A program made the position numbers and the translations under genes. Source: M55B132 sp964508895 (lineage in GTDB: Bacteria; Bacteroidota; Bacteroidia; Bacteroidales; B18-G4). Taken from it: 23,880 nucleotides of DNA. This document shows positions 19,213-23,880 of the stretch, piece by piece (position 1 is the stretch's first letter; the number at the start of each line of letters is the position of its first letter). The notes under the pieces were generated by a model. The model was not told the DNA's origin. It did no database searches and saw only the letters and a list, made by a program, of their open reading frames with translations. The stretch covers positions 1-23,880 of the forward strand of contig CAZDWF010000050.1 in NCBI GenBank assembly GCA_964508895.1, given 5' to 3'.

Positions 19213-21078
19213 ATGATACTAAGCACAATCGACTGGATCATCATAGGTATTTTCTTTGTTATTGTTTTATCTATTGGGTGGGTAGCATCCAGAACAGCCG
19301 GTAAAAATATATCAGAATTCTTTTTAGGTGGACGTGGAATGCCCTGGTGGCTTTTGGGTATATCTATGGTAGCATGTACTTTTTCAGCCGATACTCCTAA
19401 CCTGGTAACAGGGATGGTCAGGGAAAATGGTGTTGGAAAAAACTGGGCATGGTGGGCTTTTCTTATCACTGGAATGGTTACGGTATTCATTTACGCAAAA
19501 CTATGGCGTCGGTCGGGAGTACTAACTGACCTTGAATTCTATGAAAAAAGATATAGTGGACGTCCGGCAGCATTCTTGAGAGGATTCAGGTCCTTATACC
19601 TGGGGCTATTCTTTAATGTTCTGATTATGGGAACTGTTACACTTGCGGCTATAAAAATAGGTGCTGTTATGTTAGGGATCGAGCCCTGGGTAACCGTTGT
19701 CGGGGCATCTCTTGTAGTGGTTATTTATTCTACATTAGGTGGTCTCAAAGGTGTGATATGGGCTGATTTCTTTCAATATAGCATTGCAATGTTCGGTGCG
19801 GTTTTCGCTGCAGTGATTGCTGTACAACAACCAGAGGTGGGTGGTTTGGGAAATCTTCTGACTCATCCTGCTCTACAAGAAAAACTTTCATTTATACCTG
19901 ATTTATCTGACCCGGCCATATTTATTCCACTTCTTATTATTCCAATTGCTGTTCAGTGGTGGTCGGTATGGTATCCGGGGGCCGAACCAGGTGGTGGCGG
20001 TTATATTGCTCAAAGGATGCTTGCTGCTAAAAATGAAAAAAATGCAATTGGTGCAACCCTGCTTTTTAATTTTGCACATTATGCTTTAAGGCCATGGCCA
20101 TGGATAATCGTTGCACTCGCATCTATTGTTATTTACCCTGATCTGGCTTCAATCAAGGCAGAATTTCCTGCTATCAGTGATGAATATCTTAAAGATGATG
20201 TTGCATATCCTGTAATGCTTTCAAAACTTGATCCGGGATGGTTAGGACTGGTTGTTGCTTCTTTGATTGCAGCTTATATGTCAACTATCGGTACACACCT
20301 TAACTGGGGATCTTCATATTTAGTCAACGACTTTTATAAAAGGTTTGTTAAACCAGAAGCCTCTCAAAAAGAGTTTGTAAGCGTTGGAAGAATTTCAACT
20401 TTAGCACTAATGGTTTTAACGGGATTGCTTGCTTTGTTTTTTCTTGAGGACGCCACACAAGCATTTAATATATTGTTACTTTCTGGTGCCGGGTCTGGGC
20501 TTATTTACCTTTTGCGCTGGTTTTGGTGGCGTATCAATGCCTGGACTGAAGTGGTGGCGATGATAGTTGCTACCATGACAGCGATTATCCTTGTATTTTT
20601 TGTGAATGACCTCGCCCTGGCGAATATTTTTGCCAGCATTTATCCATTACCTGATGATTATGCAACAATGGGTGCTAAGGCATTGTCAGGAACTGTCTTC
20701 CCTATCAAACTGATCCTTGCTGTAATTATCACCACAGCATCCTGGCTATTAACAACATATTTAACAAAACCTGAATCTACAAAAACCCTGAGGGCCTTTT
20801 ACAGGTTAACCTGGCCAGGTGGTCCCGGATGGAAAAAAGTGGTGGATGAAGCACGAAAAGATGGAGATCCGGTAGATGAAAAAGATCGCGGAAAAGCCTG
20901 GGAAATGCCCATACAATTATTGCTTGTCTTTATCGGAATTATAGTAGTATATTCATCCTTATTTGCAATAGGGAATTTTGTTTATCAAAAAACACTGTAC
21001 GGATTTATCCTCCTGGGTATTGCAGCCATTGGTACATTTTTCCTATTTAAATTCTTTAGCAAACTCAGGGCAAATTAA
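19213..21078 (+). CDS. Sodium:solute symporter (SSS/SLC5 family)
   Basis: The 621-residue integral inner-membrane protein has about 13-15 hydrophobic helices, beginning with IDWIIIGIFFVIVLSIGWVA. Family features include SEFFLGGRGMPWWLLGIS near the N-terminus and the SSF signature YSTLGGLKGVIWADFFQYS. A cytoplasmic loop near residues 520-570 precedes the last helices and makes it longer than PutP (about 500 residues). Such proteins import a solute with sodium ions. In this operon the substrate could be a sugar released by the beta-galactosidase or an amino acid such as hydroxyproline; family membership alone does not decide. A weak promoter-like TATATTCG lies at 19185-19192, so a secondary start of transcription is possible. 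Confidence 0.88.
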   Translation: MILSTIDWIIIGIFFVIVLSIGWVASRTAGKNISEFFLGGRGMPWWLLGISMVACTFSADTPNLVTGMVRENGVGKNWAWWAFLITGMVTVFIYAKLWRRSGVLTDLEFYEKRYSGRPAAFLRGFRSLYLGLFFNVLIMGTVTLAAIKIGAVMLGIEPWVTVVGASLVVVIYSTLGGLKGVIWADFFQYSIAMFGAVFAAVIAVQQPEVGGLGNLLTHPALQEKLSFIPDLSDPAIFIPLLIIPIAVQWWSVWYPGAEPGGGGYIAQRMLAAKNEKNAIGATLLFNFAHYALRPWPWIIVALASIVIYPDLASIKAEFPAISDEYLKDDVAYPVMLSKLDPGWLGLVVASLIAAYMSTIGTHLNWGSSYLVNDFYKRFVKPEASQKEFVSVGRISTLALMVLTGLLALFFLEDATQAFNILLLSGAGSGLIYLLRWFWWRINAWTEVVAMIVATMTAIILVFFVNDLALANIFASIYPLPDDYATMGAKALSGTVFPIKLILAVIITTASWLLTTYLTKPESTKTLRAFYRLTWPGGPGWKKVVDEARKDGDPVDEKDRGKAWEMPIQLLLVFIGIIVVYSSLFAIGNFVYQKTLYGFILLGIAAIGTFFLFKFFSKLRAN

Positions 21079-21102
21079 ACTTTCAGTGCTAATGATCAGA
21101 AT

Positions 21103-22011
21103 ATGAAAACTTCACTACTCATAATGGCAGCCGGAATAGGCAGCAGATATGGTGGGCTAAAACAAATTGAAGGTGTAGGCCCGGGTGGTGAAGCTATTAT
21201 AGAATATTCAATTTATGATGCAGTTAAAGCCGGCTTTGATGAAATAGTGTTTATTATCAGAAAAGATATTGAAAAGGATTTCAAGGATACCATTCTTAGC
21301 CGGATTGATAATAATATAAAAGTATCCATTGTATTCCAGGACCTGAATGACCTGCCGGAAGGATATAAACCTCCGGAGGCAAGGAAAAAACCCTGGGGCA
21401 CAGCTCATGCAATATGGACGGCCCGGAATGCAATACATAATCCGTTCCTTGTAATAAATGCTGACGATTTCTACGGAAGAGGATCTTATAAAATTGCTAT
21501 CGAATTTCTTAGAAATTCAGGGAAATCATCATCTGAATATGGACTTATAGGTTATTATGTTGAAAATACACTGTCGGATTTTGGAGGAGTTACCCGGGCT
21601 GTTTGTTCTGCTGATAAAAATAATTATCTGAAAGAAATATATGAAGTTGAAGGAATAGAACGGGATGGAAATACTATAAACTTCCTGGATAAAAATGGCC
21701 AGACCAGGGGAATTAAAGAGAAGACCATTGTTTCCATGAATATGTGGGCTTTTACTCCAAATATATTTTCACAACTTGAAAGGGCGTTTACGGAATTCCT
21801 GAATGTGCATTCAGCTGTAACTAAGTCGGAATTTCTAATACCTACAGTTATCCATGATTCAATTCATAAGAATGAATCCAGGATAATCATACTACCCAGC
21901 AAGGAAAAATGGATAGGGATGACCTACATGGAAGATAAGCCCAGGGTAAAAGCAATGATAAAAAAATTAACTGTTAATGGGATATATCCTGAAGAACTCT
22001 GGAAGAAATAA
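21103..22011 (+). CDS. Sugar nucleotidyltransferase (NDP-sugar pyrophosphorylase family)
   Basis: The 302-residue protein has the nucleotide-binding start LLIMAAGIGSRYGGLKQ (about 5-20) and a metal-binding acidic segment VINADDFYG (D121-D122). It belongs to the family joining a sugar-1-phosphate to an NTP with release of pyrophosphate. It shares its stop/start with the next gene in a TAATG overlap, strong evidence of co-translation with a sugar-1-kinase that could supply its substrate. The nucleotide (UTP, GTP or dTTP) and the sugar are not determined by what I can see. It should act in the cytoplasm. Confidence 0.85.
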   Translation: MKTSLLIMAAGIGSRYGGLKQIEGVGPGGEAIIEYSIYDAVKAGFDEIVFIIRKDIEKDFKDTILSRIDNNIKVSIVFQDLNDLPEGYKPPEARKKPWGTAHAIWTARNAIHNPFLVINADDFYGRGSYKIAIEFLRNSGKSSSEYGLIGYYVENTLSDFGGVTRAVCSADKNNYLKEIYEVEGIERDGNTINFLDKNGQTRGIKEKTIVSMNMWAFTPNIFSQLERAFTEFLNVHSAVTKSEFLIPTVIHDSIHKNESRIIILPSKEKWIGMTYMEDKPRVKAMIKKLTVNGIYPEELWKK

Positions 22012-23102
22012 TGACTGATCCTCATCCTGAAATACTATTGAACTTTGAAGTTCCGGCAAGTGAATATTCAATGGAGAAGATTGGCAGTGGGCATATTAAC
22101 GAGACCTTTCTGGCAACAGATAAAAATGATCCACAGAAAAAATACATCCTGCAAAAGATAAATAAATATGTTTTCAATAATGCAGATGATGTTTGTAATA
22201 ATTCAGCACTGGTGCTTGACCATATAAAAAATAAAGTCAAAGAATTCCCGGACTTGAATTATCTCTCAATCGATCAATACAAAATTAAGGGAATGAACTA
22301 TTATAAGGATGAGAATTCTGACTACTGGAGGTTAACATCCTATATTGCTGAAAATACAATTTATGAGACTACAGAAGATCCTTCCATTTCATTTGAAGCG
22401 GGATTGATTGTCGCCAAATTTCAATTTTTAATCCATGAATTAAGCAATGAGCTTAAAATAACCATTCCGGGATTTCATGATCATAATAAACGTATAGGGG
22501 AGTTTGAAAGTGCTAAAAGCCTTGATGCTGCAAAAAGAAGCAGAACGGCAGCAAATGAAATCAAAGTGGTTGAATTATGGTCAAAGAAAATGCAGGAATA
22601 TTACAATCAGCTTACACTATCTGGGATACCCGAAAGATGCATACATAACGATACCAAGCTTAACAATGTATTATTCAACAATAAAGGAAAAGCAGTTTGC
22701 ATGATTGATCTCGACACTGTGATGCCGGGATATATTCATTTTGATTTTGGGGATGCCATCAGAATACTGGCAAATACTGCAGTGGAAGATGAGCCTGATA
22801 TTCATAATATTAATTTAAGCAAAAGCAATTTTAAGAACTTTTGTCGTGGATATCTGTCGCTTTCCAGGAAATTTTTAAGTAGTCAGGAAATCAAGCTGTT
22901 AGCTTTTTCACCTCTGTACATGACCTATCTGATCGGACTCAGATTTCTTACTGATTACCTGAATGGTGACATTTACTTCCATACAAAAACAGAATTGCAC
23001 AATCTGATCAGGGCACGTAATCAATTTGCTTTCCTGCATTTGCTGGAAAAATCATCTCCGTTCCTGGAAAAAACTATCGAAAAATACTCTGACATTAACT
23101 AA
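22011..23102 (+). CDS. Sugar 1-kinase of the aminoglycoside-phosphotransferase fold, NahK-like
   Basis: The 363-residue protein has the N-lobe nucleotide-binding start GSGHINETFLA (about 26-36). The kinase catalytic motif is CIHNDTKLNN (H212-x-D214, N219) and the metal-binding motif is MIDLDTVMPG (D233), followed by HFDFGDAIR. HNDTK-x-NN with IDLDTVMP is shared with bifidobacterial N-acetylhexosamine 1-kinase (NahK), which phosphorylates GlcNAc/GalNAc at C1. Such proteins in Bacteroidota are sometimes mislabelled mucin-desulfating sulfatase. Together with the overlapping nucleotidyltransferase it should turn a free hexose or HexNAc into an NDP-sugar. Whether the sugar is galactose, GalNAc, GlcNAc or arabinose is open. 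Confidence 0.82.
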   Translation: MTDPHPEILLNFEVPASEYSMEKIGSGHINETFLATDKNDPQKKYILQKINKYVFNNADDVCNNSALVLDHIKNKVKEFPDLNYLSIDQYKIKGMNYYKDENSDYWRLTSYIAENTIYETTEDPSISFEAGLIVAKFQFLIHELSNELKITIPGFHDHNKRIGEFESAKSLDAAKRSRTAANEIKVVELWSKKMQEYYNQLTLSGIPERCIHNDTKLNNVLFNNKGKAVCMIDLDTVMPGYIHFDFGDAIRILANTAVEDEPDIHNINLSKSNFKNFCRGYLSLSRKFLSSQEIKLLAFSPLYMTYLIGLRFLTDYLNGDIYFHTKTELHNLIRARNQFAFLHLLEKSSPFLEKTIEKYSDIN

Positions 23103-23146
23103 CAAATTAGTATTTCACTACCTTTACAGGTCAAAAGAATTAATGT

Positions 23147-23569
23147 ATGAAAAACTATTCTGTTATCTTGATCCTGCTGTCATTTCTCATAATTTCCTGC
23201 AGTAAAAGCAAAGAACTTGCTAAGGAAGATAAGCAAGAAGAACCTGAAATAAGATATACGCCACCTCCGCAACCAACAAATCAATACAATCTCAACAGAC
23301 CCAGGGAAGGAACTCTTAGCGCAGCAGAGATTCAAAAAATTCAGGACTTAGCTACACAAAAAGCTAAGCTGGAGTGTAAACTTGAAAGATTACAAGAGCA
23401 AGGGGAATCCAGCAATGAACAGGCAGTTGCCAATAAAGAAATGGTAATACAATTAGATGGCAGGCTGAAAGTACTTCAGGTTGACATAGATAAATTTATA
23501 GACAGCAAAGAAAAAATACAATATTTCAGAAGAGCCTTTGACCAGGCATTCTATGATTGTAATAAATAA
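23147..23569 (+). CDS. Small coiled-coil lipoprotein, function unknown
   Basis: This 140-residue protein has a lipoprotein signal peptide: lysine, hydrophobic core VILILLSFLII and lipobox IISC with C18 as the predicted lipidated cysteine. A charged linker and a proline-rich stretch (YTPPPQPTNQY) follow, then a long helical, probably coiled-coil segment (about 62-135) rich in Lys, Glu, Gln and Leu with cysteines in KLECKLE and near the C-terminus (FYDCNK). I do not recognise the family. It lies 44 bases after the kinase gene, with a weak TACCTTTA promoter-like box at 23119-23126, so it may be the end of the operon or have its own promoter. Confidence 0.8.
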   Translation: MKNYSVILILLSFLIISCSKSKELAKEDKQEEPEIRYTPPPQPTNQYNLNRPREGTLSAAEIQKIQDLATQKAKLECKLERLQEQGESSNEQAVANKEMVIQLDGRLKVLQVDIDKFIDSKEKIQYFRRAFDQAFYDCNK

Positions 23570-23585
23570 AAAGGGGATGATTTAA

Positions 23586-23693
23586 TTAAAGGCAATTCCA
23601 GTTTATCCTAATCCTTTAAATATACAATCTATAGCAATATTACGACAGGGAAATGGCTTGATATACCAGAAAAGGATGTGTGTTTTAAAATAG
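23586..23693 (+). pseudogene. Possible remnant of a T9SS C-terminal sorting signal
   Basis: Between an in-frame TAA at 23583 and TAG at 23691 lie 35 codons without a start that begin KAIPVYPNPLNIQS. VYPNP is the typical opening of type A T9SS sorting domains in Bacteroidota. The rest does not continue with the family's D-x-x-G pattern, and there is no upstream frame. It may be the decayed tail of an exported protein or chance. Confidence 0.25.
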
Positions 23694-23738
23694 GGAAAGG
23701 ATACCTTTATTGGTATTATAAAATCACAAATTTTCTCT

Positions 23739-23746
23739 TATCTTTG
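23739..23746 (+). promoter_or_regulatory. Candidate -7 promoter box upstream of the last gene
   Basis: TATCTTTG matches the Bacteroidota -7 consensus TAnnTTTG exactly. A TTG is present at 23710-23712, but its spacing of about 26 bases is long for a -33 element. The box would give a leader of roughly 85 bases before the ATG at 23838. Confidence 0.4.
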
Positions 23747-23837
23747 AAATATATAAGTTAACCAGACATAACTCCACCGACCCAAATATGGAAATATAAG
23801 TTACAAAAGGTGCACATATAAACAAGTTGTAAACCAT

Positions 23838-23880
23838 ATGAACCGGTTCTTTAAAAGAGTGAAAAAAAAGAAGCAATTTT
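23838..23880 (+). CDS. Start of an unidentified gene, cut by the window end
   Basis: ATG at 23838 opens a frame that stays open to the end of the window: MNRFFKRVKKKKQF, a strongly basic N-terminus as seen before a membrane anchor. An exact -7-like box lies about 90 bases upstream. Only 14 codons are visible, so no function can be given. Confidence 0.35.
   Translation, partial: MNRFFKRVKKKKQF

Noticed and set aside
22011..23102. Mucin-desulfating sulfatase or aminoglycoside resistance gene
   Set aside because: No sulfatase C/S-x-P-x-R motif is seen; the H-x-D-x4-N kinase motif and the nucleotidyltransferase partner point to a sugar 1-kinase.

Overview
The window looks like an anaerobic member of the Bacteroidota. 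The DNA is AT-rich, Shine-Dalgarno sites are scarce, and promoter-like boxes resemble the Bacteroidota -7 element TAnnTTTG. Further signs are a giant secreted PKD-repeat protein, LytS/LytTR two-component genes with a TPR sensor, a periplasmic GH2 beta-galactosidase and an oxygen-sensitive glycyl radical enzyme. No 16S or tRNA gene is present, so I go no further than phylum. A 10-N assembly gap suggests a draft genome or metagenome bin.

Layout. (1) Positions 1-8343, minus strand: one continuous reading frame of about 2,780 codons that leaves the window at its 3' end. It encodes an exported adhesin-like protein with a signal peptide, a long DUF11-like region, Ig-like modules and nine complete PKD domains. 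It is easy to miss because it has no stop in the window, starts at TTG and is put out of frame by the N spacer. (2) 8577-9533, plus: a predicted outer-membrane beta-barrel protein whose signal peptide and barrel are separated by an in-frame TGA at a probable cysteine position. (3) 9561-9655: two related palindromes in inverted orientation plus a T-run between convergent genes. (4) 9671-12361, minus: a LytTR response regulator and a TPR/LytS-type histidine kinase. (5) 12362-12853: a divergent intergenic region with short tandem repeats that run up to the next start codon. (6) 12854-23569, plus: a closely spaced run of seven genes: glycyl radical activating enzyme (hypE-like), trans-4-hydroxy-L-proline dehydratase (hypD), GH2 beta-galactosidase, sodium:solute symporter, sugar nucleotidyltransferase, NahK-like sugar kinase and a small lipoprotein. 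(7) 23570-23880: a possible remnant of a T9SS sorting signal, a promoter-like box and the first codons of another gene.

How the genes may work together. HypE installs the glycyl radical on HypD, which dehydrates trans-4-hydroxy-L-proline to pyrroline-5-carboxylate. The next genes could release galactose outside the cytoplasm, import a solute and activate a sugar to sugar-1-phosphate and NDP-sugar. Finding hydroxyproline catabolism next to beta-galactosidase and sugar salvage suggests, as a hypothesis only, use of galactosylated hydroxyproline-rich glycoproteins such as arabinogalactan proteins, algal wall proteins or collagen-derived glycopeptides. No proC homologue is in the window. The divergent two-component pair is a candidate regulator, but no binding site was identified.
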